In this document: positions 28,444 through 37,470 of the stretch, one piece after another
Position numbering within the stretch: the first letter of the stretch is position 1
Layout: every line of letters starts with the position of its first letter
Source: CBDIDH01 sp965277595
Lineage (GTDB): Bacteria; Planctomycetota; Planctomycetia; Isosphaerales; Isosphaeraceae
Assembly: GCA_965277595.1 (NCBI GenBank)
Contig: CBDIDH010000002.1
Span: 2,356,001 to 2,420,000, forward strand
Reading direction: 5' to 3'
Length of the DNA: 64,000 nucleotides
Notes under the pieces: generated by a model
Databases searched by the model: none
What the model saw: only the letters and a program-made list of their open reading frames with translations
Told to the model about the DNA's origin: nothing
Translations under genes and position numbers: made by a program

Positions 28444-29232
28444 TCATCTGCGACGTCGACCGCGAGGGCCCGACGTTCGGTCTGGCATGAATCCGGGTCG
28501 ACCGCCATCGTGCGGGTCGGTTCCTTCGGCGGATGTCGGCTTTCGCTTGGGGGCGAGTGAGGGAATCGTCGCCCAGATTCGATCGACCTCCGGTCCGATC
28601 GCCTCGATCGCGCCGTTGTTGGAGATGACCGCATCGGCCCGGCCGCGCTTCTCGACAAGAGCCCACTGCGCCTTTTCCCGGGCGGTAAGCGCTATTTCGT
28701 CCCAGCCGCGTTGTCCGGCGAGGCGGGCGAGCCGATCTTCCCGGGAAGCGTCCACGAAGAGGACGACGTCGCAAAGCCTGTCCCAGCCGGCTTCATAAAG
28801 GATCGCCGCGTCAAGGACGACCGCGGAGGCCACCCCCTTGCGGATCACGCGGGCAATCGCCTTTTCAAAGGTCGTGCGCATCCTCGGATGAACGATCGAC
28901 TCCAGGTTTTTCCGCGCCGCGGGATCGGCAAAAACAATCGCCGCCAGGGCTCGACGGTCCACGGTCGGTTCCTCGCCCTCGGCCACGGTCAGGTCAAGGA
29001 CACCGGTGCCGAAGCGTTCGACGACGCGCTCGCGAACGGGGCGCTGGCCGAGCAGGGCGTGGCCGACCTTGTCGGCGTCAATCACGAAGGCGCCGAGGGA
29101 TTCGAGTCGGGCGGCGACGGCCGTTTTGCCCGAGCCAATGCCGCCGACGAGCCCGATCACGGGGATCGGGCCATTCTTCCAGTGGGCCGTCTGTCGGGGG
29201 CGGCCGGTCGGCTTGCGTGCTGGGGGCGCCAT
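28444..29232 (-). CDS. coaE: Dephospho-CoA kinase
   Basis: Last step of coenzyme A synthesis. P-loop GLVGGIGSGKT near residue 30, then VIDADKVGHALL, the substrate motif IVHPRMR, VVLDAAILYEAGWDRLCD and the Arg-rich lid (RLARLAGQRGWDEIALTAREKAQW). Core about 200 residues; here a Lys/Arg-rich tail (KPTSAEGTDPHDGG...RGRRRR) adds about 40, with no known role. The start is uncertain: ATG 29232 (MAPPARKPTG) or 29262. Lies between rho and polA on the same strand with gaps of about 290 and 480 bp. Confidence 0.92.
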   Translation of the reverse strand: MAPPARKPTGRPRQTAHWKNGPIPVIGLVGGIGSGKTAVAARLESLGAFVIDADKVGHALLGQRPVRERVVERFGTGVLDLTVAEGEEPTVDRRALAAIVFADPAARKNLESIVHPRMRTTFEKAIARVIRKGVASAVVLDAAILYEAGWDRLCDVVLFVDASREDRLARLAGQRGWDEIALTAREKAQWALVEKRGRADAVISNNGAIEAIGPEVDRIWATIPSLAPKRKPTSAEGTDPHDGGRPGFMPDRTSGPRGRRRR

Positions 29233-29708
29233 GGGGCTCCGCTTCGAATCGTTACGAGACATCGAGAGGGTCGCGGGGGTGTGTGTCTTCCGTCGCTCGG
29301 AGAGTTCGCGTCGAATTCGGGCGAGGGTGATCGTCGGATGAAGACGTTACGGGCCGGGATTTGAGCCCGCCAGGACCACGCATCGGCGTGGCCGGAAATG
29401 TCAATGTAGAAGAAACCTCAACGGGTGAGGTCAATTGGTCTCGGAGGGTAAATCGATTTTGTGTGGGTGCCTCTTGGCGATCAACCCAGACGTTCGGGCT
29501 TTTCCACGGCTCGCACGCCGATCAAGAGGGGGCCGAACTCATTGACGTGGGTGATGGTGGTGTCGTGAGCGGAGATCAGCGAACCAGTCCTTCGATTTAT
29601 ACGGCATTTCTCAGACCTCTGCAATCCATTTCAGTCCACGCGTCACGGATTTTTCTTCCAGGGCCACTTCTGTCACGGAAAAGATTAGAGATCGAGAGCA
29701 AGACCGCT
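29233..29708. other. 476-bp intergenic region, coaE upstream/polA downstream
   Basis: No supported gene. The plus-strand 117-codon frame from 29361 is not protein-like. A short hairpin (CCACGC-ATCG-GCGTGG) lies near 29378-29393; its role is unknown. The T-poor composition gives no clear terminator for polA. Confidence 0.35.
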
Positions 29709-32483
29709 CTATGAAGTGGCTTCACCGATCGGTTTGACATCCAGCCAGTTCGGTCCGACGGCGATGTCAACCTTGAGCGGGACGTCGAGCGCGAGGGCCT
29801 GGGTCATGGCCTCGCGAACGACCCTGGCCAGGCGGTTGACCTCGGCCTCGGGGCATTCGAAGACGAGTTCGTCGTGAATCTGAAGGAGCATCCGGGCCGA
29901 GAGTCCTTCAGAACGAAGCCGATGGTCGACGCCGAGCATTGCGCGCTTGATGAGGTCGGCGGCCGACCCCTGGATCACGGTGTTCACGGCCGTACGCTCG
30001 GCGAGGTTCCGGTCGCGTCCGGTGGTGGTCTTGATGCCATTGATGGGCCGACGTCGACCGAGGATCGTCTCGACCCGGCCGGTCGCGAGCGCTGTTTCGA
30101 GGGCCTTGGTGATGAACGTCTCGACCCCGGCATATTCGTCAAAATAGGCGTCGATGAACGCGGCGGCCTCGGTCTGCTTGATTCCGAGTCGAGAGGCGAG
30201 GCCCCAGGGCTTGATTCCGTAAACGACGCCGAAGTTGACCGTCTTGGCGACTCGTCTCATCTCCTTGTCGACCTGATCCTCGGCGACCTTGAAGATCCGG
30301 GCGGCGACGGCCGTATGGATATCGCGGTCCTCGGCGAAGGCTCGCGTCAGCGCGGGGTCCTTGGAATAATGAGCGAGGACGCGGAGCTCGATCTGAGAAT
30401 AGTCGGCCGTGAGGAGTTGCCAGCCTGGTTCGCCGGGGATGAACGCCTGGCGGATCTGGCGGCCGTCTTCGGACCGTACGGGAATGTTCTGAAGGTTCGG
30501 GTCGCTCGAACTGAGCCGGCCGGTCGCCGTGACGACCTGGTTGAACGAGGCATGAACCCGGCCGTCTTCGGGATGAACGAGCGCGGGGAGGGCGTCGAGA
30601 TAGGTGCTCTTGAGCTTGGCAAGCTGCCTGTGCTGGATCAGGAGGCGGGGCAGGGGGTGGCTCGCCGCGAGTTCCTCAAGGACCTCGACAGCCGTGCTCG
30701 GCTCGCCGCCGGGAGTTTTTTGAAGTGAGGGGAGTTTCAACTCGTCAAAAAGGACCTGCCGGAGTTGCGGACCCGACCCGATGTTGAACGGATGTCCGGC
30801 CTCCTTGTAAATGTCTGTCTCGATCGCTTCGAGCCGACTGGCGAATTCCGTAGAGAGCCGACCGAGCATCGCGACGTCAACCTTGACCCCGATCCGTTCC
30901 ATCCCGGCGAGGACATGGATCAGCGGGCGTTCCAGGTCGGCGTAAAGCGTCCAGAGGTTCTCGTCGCGGATCTTGGGCGCGAGGATTTCCTCGATCCGCC
31001 AGGTTGCGTCCGCGTCTTCGCCCGCATAATACGAGACCCGGGCGACATCGACCTGATCCATCGTGAGCTGATTCTTCCCCTTGCCGATCAGGTCGGTGAT
31101 CGGCATCATCGCGTGATCGAGCAGGCGTTGCGAAAGCTGGTCGAGGTTATGATTTCGCTCGCCGCTTTCCAGCAGGTAGCTCAGGACCATCGTATCGGTG
31201 ACCGGGCCGCCGACCTGAATCCCCGCGCGGTCGAGCACGAGCATGTCGTACTTGACGTTCTGACCGACCTTTTCCGTCTCTGGGTTCGCCAGGATCGGCC
31301 TGAGGGCGTCGAGCGTCGTCGTTTCGTCGAGTAGCCGAGCGGATTCGGGACCGCGAACGGGAAGGTAATACGCCTCGCCCGATTTCCAGGAAAAGGAAAG
31401 GCCGACGAGGTCGGCGCGAAGCGGATCGATCGCGGTCGTCTCGGTGTCGAAGCAGAATTTCGGTTCGGCGGCGAGCGCGGTCAGAAAGGTCTGAAACAAG
31501 TCGGGCGTATCGACCGTCTTGTAATCGGCGACCCAATCCGCGGCCGGTTTTTGCGGGTCGGGACCGATCTCGGCGAGAAACCGGTGAAAACCGCACTCGA
31601 TGCAGAGGGCCTTGAAGGCGGGGTTGTTCGGTTCGGAGGTCCGCAGAGCCTCCCAGTCGAGGTCGAGCGGCAGGTCGTCTCGAAGCGTGATGAGTTGCCG
31701 GGCGCGTCGGGCCACGTCGGCGGAGGCGGTCAGGTTTTCTTTTCGCTTGGCGCCCGAGACCTTGGCAATGTTGGCGAGAAGGTTGTCGAGCGTGTCGAAT
31801 TCCTCGATCAGCTTCGCGCCCGTCTTGAGGCCGATTCCGGGAACGCCGGGGACGTTGTCCGAGGTATCCCCGGTCAGCGAGAGCAGGTCAACGACCTGAT
31901 CGGGCCGGACGCCCCAGTCGGCCTTGAGGGCGGCGACGTCAAGAACTTCTTGCTTGCGCAGGTTATAGATGCGGGTCTGATCGTCGAGAAGCTGGCGGGC
32001 GTCCTTGTCGGCCGTGCAGATCCAGACATCCAGGCCGCGCTCGGCTCCGCGTCGGGCGAGCGTGGCGATGACGTCGTCGGCCTCGTATCCGGAAAACATC
32101 AGGACGGGGACGTTGAAAGCCTCGAAGGCCCGGCGGATCACCGGAATCTGCGGGACGAGATCCTCGGGCATCGCCGCGCGTTGACCCTTGTACTCGGGCA
32201 GGATCTCCGACCGGAAGACGCGACCGCCGCCGTCAAAGGCCGCGGCGAGATAGTCGGGCTTGCGGTCGCGGAGCAGGTTCAGCAGGTCGCGAATGATCCC
32301 GAAGACGGCCTGTGTCGGCTGTCCGGCCGGGCCGGTCATTAACGGGATCGCGTGAAAGACCTGATAGATCAGCGAATAGGCGTCGAGAACGTAAAAGCTG
32401 GGCCGTCCCTTGCGTTTCGAAGGCTCAGCTTCGGTCGCGGCCTTCGCGGGGTCGTCTGGGAACGAGAGATGCGGTTGGCTCAT
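29709..32483 (-). CDS. polA: DNA polymerase I
   Basis: 924 residues with all three domains. The 5'-nuclease starts FYVLDAYSLIYQVFHAI and includes FSGYEADDVIATLA and GDTSDNVPGVPGIGLKTGAKL. The 3'-5' exonuclease is apparently active, since FCFDTETTAID has the two catalytic acids. The polymerase shows motif A TADYSQIELRVLAH, motif B RRVAKTVNFGVVYGI and motif C IHDELVFE. It serves repair and Okazaki fragment processing. The ATG at 32483 (MSQPHLSFPDDP) was chosen over the open-frame start at 32561, because the first 60 residues after it lead directly into the nuclease domain. Confidence 0.96.
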   Translation of the reverse strand: MSQPHLSFPDDPAKAATEAEPSKRKGRPSFYVLDAYSLIYQVFHAIPLMTGPAGQPTQAVFGIIRDLLNLLRDRKPDYLAAAFDGGGRVFRSEILPEYKGQRAAMPEDLVPQIPVIRRAFEAFNVPVLMFSGYEADDVIATLARRGAERGLDVWICTADKDARQLLDDQTRIYNLRKQEVLDVAALKADWGVRPDQVVDLLSLTGDTSDNVPGVPGIGLKTGAKLIEEFDTLDNLLANIAKVSGAKRKENLTASADVARRARQLITLRDDLPLDLDWEALRTSEPNNPAFKALCIECGFHRFLAEIGPDPQKPAADWVADYKTVDTPDLFQTFLTALAAEPKFCFDTETTAIDPLRADLVGLSFSWKSGEAYYLPVRGPESARLLDETTTLDALRPILANPETEKVGQNVKYDMLVLDRAGIQVGGPVTDTMVLSYLLESGERNHNLDQLSQRLLDHAMMPITDLIGKGKNQLTMDQVDVARVSYYAGEDADATWRIEEILAPKIRDENLWTLYADLERPLIHVLAGMERIGVKVDVAMLGRLSTEFASRLEAIETDIYKEAGHPFNIGSGPQLRQVLFDELKLPSLQKTPGGEPSTAVEVLEELAASHPLPRLLIQHRQLAKLKSTYLDALPALVHPEDGRVHASFNQVVTATGRLSSSDPNLQNIPVRSEDGRQIRQAFIPGEPGWQLLTADYSQIELRVLAHYSKDPALTRAFAEDRDIHTAVAARIFKVAEDQVDKEMRRVAKTVNFGVVYGIKPWGLASRLGIKQTEAAAFIDAYFDEYAGVETFITKALETALATGRVETILGRRRPINGIKTTTGRDRNLAERTAVNTVIQGSAADLIKRAMLGVDHRLRSEGLSARMLLQIHDELVFECPEAEVNRLARVVREAMTQALALDVPLKVDIAVGPNWLDVKPIGEATS

Positions 32484-32910
32484 GGGGTTCGTGCCGGCGA
32501 GACGTCTCGGAAGTTCCGAAACGGAGACGGGGCGTCGCGGAAAGGCCCGGCACGAGATCACCGGGAACCGGTTTACCTTAATGAGCCACGGAAGCGACTG
32601 TCAAGCGAGCGCAAACACGAGTCTTCCGCCCCGATTTGCGGGAACCAGCCTGGCGTGGCCAGCGTCTAAGGAAATGACTGCGACACGAACACAGGCGGCG
32701 ACCAGACCTTTGACCTGGCGGCCTCAAAAGCCTTAGAATTGGAGCCGTCAACATTCGTTCGTCCTTTCGGCGCGAACGAGCCGCACTCGCGGAACCGCGA
32801 AAACCGTGCGTTCAGGACGCACGCCCCGTCCCATGTGACATATTTCAGCAATACCGTCCGATCGTCCGCGCCGATCGCCAACGAGCACCGTCCCGAGGGA
32901 GTTCTCACCC
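32484..32910. other. 427-bp divergent intergenic region (polA / coiled-coil protein)
   Basis: Contains the upstream regions of polA (minus) and the 32,911 gene (plus). A 12-nt string AACCGGTTTACC occurs near 32,568 and again near 37,011 upstream of the small RHH gene; it contains the palindrome AACCGGTT. No coding sequence is supported. Confidence 0.4.
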
Positions 32911-34449
32911 ATGGCAGCAGCCAACGAGTCTCAGGGGTTAAAAATCGCCGTGGCGGCGTTCGTCACCTTGACGGTAATTCTCGCCGTCTCGACGTATTTC
33001 TCGTATACGTCGTATGTTGCGGCGGAGGCAAAACAGGTCGCCGCGGAAGCGAAATACAACACGGCCCAGAAAGCGTCCATTGACGCGATCACCCAGGCCG
33101 AGGCCCTCCGCAAGGATATCGGAGTCGTGGCCGACGACCCAGAAGTCAACAAGGCCAAGATGAAGGAAGAGCACAAGAAGATTGACGACGAGCTCAAGGC
33201 CATGTCCGATCAGGTGACCGCGATGGTCTCCAAGGCCCAGGCCGCCGGAGCTCAGTCTCCTGATCTGGAAGACGCCAAGGCCAAGGCCCAGCAGATCGCC
33301 AATGCCTACCGGACCGAGCCGAACAAAACCTATATCTCGGCCCTCGCCCGGATGACGGATCTTGTCAAAAACCTCTCGATGCTCTCGACCCAGCTTGCAC
33401 TGAACTACGTTGACGTGCGGAGCAATCTTGGCTCGGCCAACTCGGTCAGTGCTCAGAAGATCGAGGTGGCCCAGAAGGCTTTTGACGCGAGCAAGGCCGA
33501 CCTCGCCGCCGAGCACGATAATCATCAGAAAGAACGCCAGTCGATCCTCTCGCGAATCGACCAGTTCCAGACCGATAACGCCAAGATGGCCACCGAGATT
33601 CAGACGCTGAACACCAAGATTCGCAAACAGGAAGATGACTTCACCAAGTCGCTCGCCCTTGCTCAGCAAACGGTCCGCGACCTCCGCGATCGGCTTGAAC
33701 GCAAGGAAACGATCCTCGATCGTCCCGACGGCAAGCTGACTTACGTCGATTACCGCCGGGGCGAGGTGCATACGAACGTGACACGATCAATGGGCGCCCG
33801 GCCCCAGATGAGGTTCTCCATCTTTGATGCCGGAGCGCAGGGGATTCCCACGGATAAACCCAAGGGAACCATCGAGTTAACGACTGTTGGCGATCGAGAG
33901 AGTGTCGGCCGGATCGTTCAGACGGTCAGTCAGATTGAACCTCTTCGGACGGGCGATCAGGTCTATTCGCCCGCCTGGTCGGCGAATGAGCCGATGCGGT
34001 TCGCGCTGATCGGCAAGATCGACGTCAACCGCGATGGCCGCGACGACCGCGACGACCTCAAGCGCATGATTGAAGCGTCGGGCGGGCTGGTTGACTATGA
34101 CCTTCCGCCCCCCGAGCTTGGCCGCGAAACGGGCAAACTGACCGGTAAGGACGCCTGGTTCGTCATCGACGAACGCCCTCCCTTCTATCAGGTTTATGAC
34201 AGCAAGAAGGGCGTTTCCGCCAGTGAGAATGCGGAGTTCATCAAGAAGCAGTCCGAGGCCATTCGCGAAGCCAGGCTCGTCGGCGTCCGCCCGATGCCGA
34301 TCGAACGCTTGCTCCCTTACCTCGGTTATGACTACCACGCCGGCATCGAGGGCCGATCGGAGGCGACCGACAACGCCGCTCTCAAGCGTCTTCTCGCCCC
34401 TCGTCAGGAAGTTCAGAAGCCCAAGGCTGCCGGTGAAGCGGCTCCCTGA
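32911..34449 (+). CDS. Membrane-anchored coiled-coil protein, planctomycete-type hypothetical
   Basis: 512 residues. An N-terminal transmembrane helix (IAVAAFVTLTVILAVSTYF) is followed by long heptad-rich helices to about residue 270 (AEAKQVAAEAKYNTAQKA, KIRKQEDDFTKSLALAQQTV), then a beta-rich domain (FSIFDAGAQGIPTDKPKGTIELTTVGDRESVGRIVQ). The stretch KIDVNRDGRDDRDDLKRMIEASGGLVDYDLP near residue 370 resembles a BRCT-like alpha/beta unit seen in similar planctomycete proteins. The tail is Lys/Ala/Pro-rich. It is alone on its transcript, ending at a perfect terminator. No biochemical role is known. Confidence 0.65.
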   Translation: MAAANESQGLKIAVAAFVTLTVILAVSTYFSYTSYVAAEAKQVAAEAKYNTAQKASIDAITQAEALRKDIGVVADDPEVNKAKMKEEHKKIDDELKAMSDQVTAMVSKAQAAGAQSPDLEDAKAKAQQIANAYRTEPNKTYISALARMTDLVKNLSMLSTQLALNYVDVRSNLGSANSVSAQKIEVAQKAFDASKADLAAEHDNHQKERQSILSRIDQFQTDNAKMATEIQTLNTKIRKQEDDFTKSLALAQQTVRDLRDRLERKETILDRPDGKLTYVDYRRGEVHTNVTRSMGARPQMRFSIFDAGAQGIPTDKPKGTIELTTVGDRESVGRIVQTVSQIEPLRTGDQVYSPAWSANEPMRFALIGKIDVNRDGRDDRDDLKRMIEASGGLVDYDLPPPELGRETGKLTGKDAWFVIDERPPFYQVYDSKKGVSASENAEFIKKQSEAIREARLVGVRPMPIERLLPYLGYDYHAGIEGRSEATDNAALKRLLAPRQEVQKPKAAGEAAP

Positions 34450-34488
34450 ACCGATCGAATCACCTGAACGAACGAGCGATCGTCTTAA

Positions 34489-34531
34489 CCGAAGGCCCTC
34501 GATGATTCATTCATCGAGGGCCTTCGGCGTT
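34489..34531. terminator. Perfect hairpin terminator between converging genes
   Basis: A 17-bp perfect stem (CCGAAGGCCCTCGATGA at 34489-34505 with its complement at 34511-34527) closes a TTCAT loop. It lies after the 32,911 gene and before the 3' end of the converging citrate synthase gene, so it may act in both directions. The T-tract is short. Confidence 0.82.
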
Positions 34532-34561
34532 TCAACGGTCAGGCAAATGCGGCTTATCAAA

Positions 34562-35716
34562 TCAAGCCAAAGGCCGGTCAGTCGCCTTGACCGATCGGCT
34601 CGGCGGGCCGATATACCTCGCTCTCGGCCGCATCAGCCGATTGTTGTCAAGCTGTTCGATGATGTGCGCCGCCCATCCGGTGATCCGCGACATCGCGAAG
34701 ATCGGCGTATAAATTTCGATGTCGAGGCCCATGTAGTGATAGAGCCTGGCACTTGGCCAGTCGAGGTTCGGCGGCAAGTTCTTCTGCGAGGTCACCGCCC
34801 GTTCGATCGGCTCGGCCATCCGTTCCCAGCGATCATCACCTAACTCGGTGGCAATCTCCGCGCAATAACGCTTGAGGATCACCGCGCGGGGGTCGCCCGT
34901 CTTGTAAACGCGGTGTCCGAACCCCATGATCCGCTCGCGACGCTCCAGGGCCTGCTGAATCCAGCGCTCGGCGTTCTCGGGCGTGCCGACCTGTTCGAGG
35001 ACCTTCCATGCCTCCTCGTTCGCCCCGCCGTGCAGCGGCCCCTTGAGCGTGCCAATCGCCGAGACAACCCCCGAATACAGGTCCGCGAGAGTTGAGACCG
35101 TCACCCTCGCCGCGAATGTGGACGCATTCAACTCATGCTCGGCGTAAAGCACCAGGGAAACATCAAAGGCGCGGCTCATCGCTGCTGAAGGGGTCCGGCC
35201 GTGAACCATGTTCAGAAAATTTGCCGAGAGGTCCAGGTCGGCCCTCGGCGGCACAACGGGCAGTCCCCGCGAGATCCGGTCTCGGTAGGCGATGGCCGTT
35301 GGAATCTGTGCGAGTAGACGCTCGGCCTTGCGCACGTTCGCCGCATGATCGCCGGGCGAGACATTCACGTCCGGGTCAAAATGGCTGAGCACGCTAACCG
35401 ACGTCCGCAAGACGTCCATCGGGTGCGTCGTGGCGGGAATTTTCGCATAGAGATCAATCAGCGGCTCGGGGATATCCCGGTTGGCCCGAAGATGTTCTTC
35501 AAACGCGGCGCGTTGTTCGGCGTTTGGAATTTCCCCATGAAGCAGCAAGAAAGCCGTCTCGATAAAGGAGATCGACTCGGCGAGGTCCTCGATCGCATAG
35601 CCGCGATATTCCAGACCCCCGGCCCCGCCTTTGCCCTCCACATTCGCAATCGCCGACTCGGCCGCGATCACCCCTTCAAGTCCCGGACTGTAATGCTCAT
35701 CGCCTGAGATCGCCAT
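34562..35716 (-). CDS. gltA: Citrate synthase
   Basis: Condenses acetyl-CoA and oxaloacetate at the entry of the TCA cycle. 384 residues, the short Gram-positive/2-methylcitrate-synthase-like length rather than the 430-residue E. coli type. The catalytic regions are ASTFAARVTVSTLADLYSGV with LKGPLHGGANEE (His) and GFGHRVYKTGDPRA, and the acid in LDIEIYTPIFAMSRITGWAAHIIEQ. The ATG at 35716 (MAISGDEHYSPGLEG) replaces the longer open frame to 35764, whose first 16 residues are not conserved-like. 2-methylcitrate synthase is possible from length alone. Confidence 0.92.
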   Translation of the reverse strand: MAISGDEHYSPGLEGVIAAESAIANVEGKGGAGGLEYRGYAIEDLAESISFIETAFLLLHGEIPNAEQRAAFEEHLRANRDIPEPLIDLYAKIPATTHPMDVLRTSVSVLSHFDPDVNVSPGDHAANVRKAERLLAQIPTAIAYRDRISRGLPVVPPRADLDLSANFLNMVHGRTPSAAMSRAFDVSLVLYAEHELNASTFAARVTVSTLADLYSGVVSAIGTLKGPLHGGANEEAWKVLEQVGTPENAERWIQQALERRERIMGFGHRVYKTGDPRAVILKRYCAEIATELGDDRWERMAEPIERAVTSQKNLPPNLDWPSARLYHYMGLDIEIYTPIFAMSRITGWAAHIIEQLDNNRLMRPRARYIGPPSRSVKATDRPLA

Positions 35717-36113
35717 GACTCCGTTCGCTCCCTCGGTCGACGACCCGCCCGGCCTCGCGCGCATCGCTCGGCAAGCGCCGCGTCATTGGTTTCCGAGCAT
35801 TCTAGGCGACCGGAATTTCCGTTACCACGCGCAGCCGTCGCCCGTCCTGCCGATTTAGAGACGCATGGCTTTGAAACACCGTCGGGGACGCAAGCCTATC
35901 GTGAAGATAAGTCGCGTCCCCGTACGGGTTACGTCCTCCAGGCCCCCACCCCCAAGGTGGGTTGTCCACGCCTTCCGCCCAGATTGCGCAGACAGCCTGT
36001 GAGGTCCGTATGCTTGCAAACGGTGGGTCGTTCCATCGACCTCTCGGGGGTTGTTCTAGGCGGGGAAATAGGGACTGAAAAGGGGTGCTGGACAAAATTT
36101 TTTGGAAATATCC
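35717..36113. other. 397-bp structured intergenic region upstream of citrate synthase
   Basis: Several hairpins are present. One is an 8-9-bp GC stem at 35883-35922 (GGGGACGC/GCGTCCCC, with an inner TATC/GATA pair); another is CCCACC-CCCAA-GGTGGG near 35945-35961. On the minus strand these would sit in the long leader of the citrate synthase mRNA. No known riboswitch or small RNA family was recognised. No coding frame is supported. Confidence 0.45.
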
Positions 36114-36704
36114 TTAGACGGAGTGATCCGGGTCTTCGGTCGGGGCGAAAAGCTGGCGAAGTTCGTCCACGTCGTGGGCTTCCAGGGTCATGAGTCGATC
36201 GGCGAGGGTATCAATGAGGGCGAAGAACTGGCGAAGCGACGAGATCCGCTGGCGCGCGATCGATTCGCCGTCCACGTCGGCAACCTGCGCGACGGTGTTT
36301 TCCAGAAGATGGAGGGTTGGGTCGAGTTCTCGGCGTTTCCGTTCGCCGAGAATGCGCCGAAAGAGGGTCCAGACATCGGCTTCGGCCCGAAAGAACTCTC
36401 TGCGCTCGCCCGGTCTGTGAATTTTGTGAACGACGCCCCAGGCGAGCAATTCGCGAAGGTTCATGCTCACGTTCCCGCGAGAAACCCTGAGCCACTCACG
36501 AAGCGCATCGGCGGTCCAGTCGGTTCCGGTGATATAGAGCAGAGCGAAAAGCTCGCCCATCGTGGAGTTGATGCCCCAGGATCGAGCCATCATCCCCCAG
36601 TGCTCGACGAATTGACGGATCACCGTCTCGCCGATCGGGATCGGTCCGAGGTTCGCCTCGACCTCACGCGCGTCTTCGTTCGCTGGGTTCATGACGGGGG
36701 TCAT
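36114..36704 (-). CDS. GbsR/MarR family transcriptional regulator
   Basis: About 196 residues. The winged-helix segment MGELFALLYITGTDWTADALREWLRVSRGNVSMNLRELLAWGVVHKIHRPGERREFFRAE matches GbsR-type MarR proteins, including the helix-turn-helix (LREWLRVSRGNVSMNL) and wing. The C-terminal helices form the dimer interface. GbsR homologues control osmolyte synthesis genes in Bacillus, but no such genes are here. The target could be itself or citrate synthase next door. The start is uncertain: ATG 36704 (MTPVMNPAN) or 36692. Confidence 0.8.
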   Translation of the reverse strand: MTPVMNPANEDAREVEANLGPIPIGETVIRQFVEHWGMMARSWGINSTMGELFALLYITGTDWTADALREWLRVSRGNVSMNLRELLAWGVVHKIHRPGERREFFRAEADVWTLFRRILGERKRRELDPTLHLLENTVAQVADVDGESIARQRISSLRQFFALIDTLADRLMTLEAHDVDELRQLFAPTEDPDHSV

Positions 36705-37060
36705 CCACAAAGGCGCCTCGCCTTGGGAAGCGCGGGGCTGGACGCCTTTCGATCTCGACCGGCTAAATCCTGGGTGAACGACCACGAGTGATTGTCATCA
36801 TACGTCCAGCCGACCTGCTGGTCGACGGCGTCGTCCCGACTTCCAAAGAAGGGGGGACGCTCGTCCTGATCGCCGCAAAATGGCAACACGACTCAGAGAA
36901 TTGCCCCGCGCTTTCAATTTTGCTTAAACGGGGAGCAGTTTTCGGGTAGAATACCAGGGTATGCCCCGACTCGCGAGTTGACAGGCGCGACGACGGGGAT
37001 CAGCGGAAACCGGTTTACCGGAGACTCGCGCCGTGTCCGGGCCTTGACGAGGGGAATCCC
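36705..37060. promoter_or_regulatory. Intergenic region with palindrome and -35-like box before the RHH gene
   Basis: A 10-bp perfect palindrome ACTCGCGAGT lies at 36969-36978, and TTGACA follows at once at 36978-36983. No good -10 is seen 17 bp further on. The AACCGGTT palindrome near 37,011 comes next. A self-operator of the RHH protein is a reasonable guess. Confidence 0.3.
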
Positions 37061-37225
37061 ATGCCTGAAACCGTGGTCCACTTCCAGATCCGCATGCCAC
37101 CGGTCCTCCACGAGCAACTGGCGAGTTGGGCGAAGGAGGACAAGGCGTCCTTGAACGCTCTGATCGTCGGAATTCTTGAAAAGGCGATCGGTCAGCACGA
37201 GTCGAAGACCGCGACCAAGGAATAA
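37061..37225 (+). CDS. Small ribbon-helix-helix (Arc/CopG-like) DNA-binding protein, 54 aa
   Basis: Reads MPETVVHFQIRMPPVLHEQL, then ASWAKEDKASLNALIVGILE and a Lys-rich end. The initial beta strand (VVHFQIRMP), the helix PPVLHEQLASWAKEDKAS and the second helix LNALIVGILEKAI are the classic RHH layout of Arc and CopG. A GAGGGGA Shine-Dalgarno precedes the ATG. It ends just before a terminator and 140 bp before tRNA-Asn. It has no toxin partner in the same operon, so it is probably a lone regulator. Confidence 0.75.
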   Translation: MPETVVHFQIRMPPVLHEQLASWAKEDKASLNALIVGILEKAIGQHESKTATKE

Positions 37226-37248
37226 GTTCAGGGTCACCCCCCCAAATA

Positions 37249-37280
37249 AAAGGAGCCTCCTCTCCAGGCCCCTTTTTTTT
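37249..37280 (+). terminator. Rho-independent terminator after the RHH gene
   Basis: The stem AAAGGAGCCT/AGGCCCCTTT has one mismatch and a CCTCTCC loop, and runs into eight T at 37273-37280. Confidence 0.8.
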
Positions 37281-37364
37281 CTCGGACCCACCCAAAGATC
37301 GGTCAGAACTGCCCTTGAGTCTGACGCCTTCACTCTGTATCGTTGACTCATCGGATTGACCGAT

Positions 37365-37437
37365 TCCCCGATAGCTCAATCGGTAGAGCGAGCGGCTGTT
37401 AACCGCTAGGTTCTAGGTTCGAGTCCTAGTCGGGGAG
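37365..37437 (+). tRNA. tRNA-Asn (anticodon GUU)
   Basis: A complete cloverleaf: acceptor TCCCCGA/TCGGGGA, D stem GCTC/GAGC, anticodon stem AGCGG/CCGCT around CTGTTAA (anticodon GTT), five-base variable loop and T arm CTAGG-TTCGAGT-CCTAG, discriminator G. CCA is not encoded. The last 20 nt of the gene are the left part of the att core, so the integrated element leaves the tRNA intact. Confidence 0.97.
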
Positions 37438-37440
37438 TTT
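37418..37440 (+). repeat. attL core (23-bp direct repeat, inside tRNA-Asn)
   Basis: Identical over 23 bases to 63,930-63,952. It begins in the T loop (TTCGAGTCCTAG) and ends with TTT after the discriminator. To its left the two copies differ (AGG versus ACC), to its right they differ after the TTT (CTTGAC versus TTGTAA), which defines both ends. Confidence 0.93.
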
Positions 37441-37470
37441 CTTGACTTCCTTGCAAAAGTCTCTCTGAAT

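Noticed and set aside
29361..29714. 117-codon plus-strand frame downstream of polA
   Set aside because: No family pattern; ends inside the polA 3' end; no Shine-Dalgarno.
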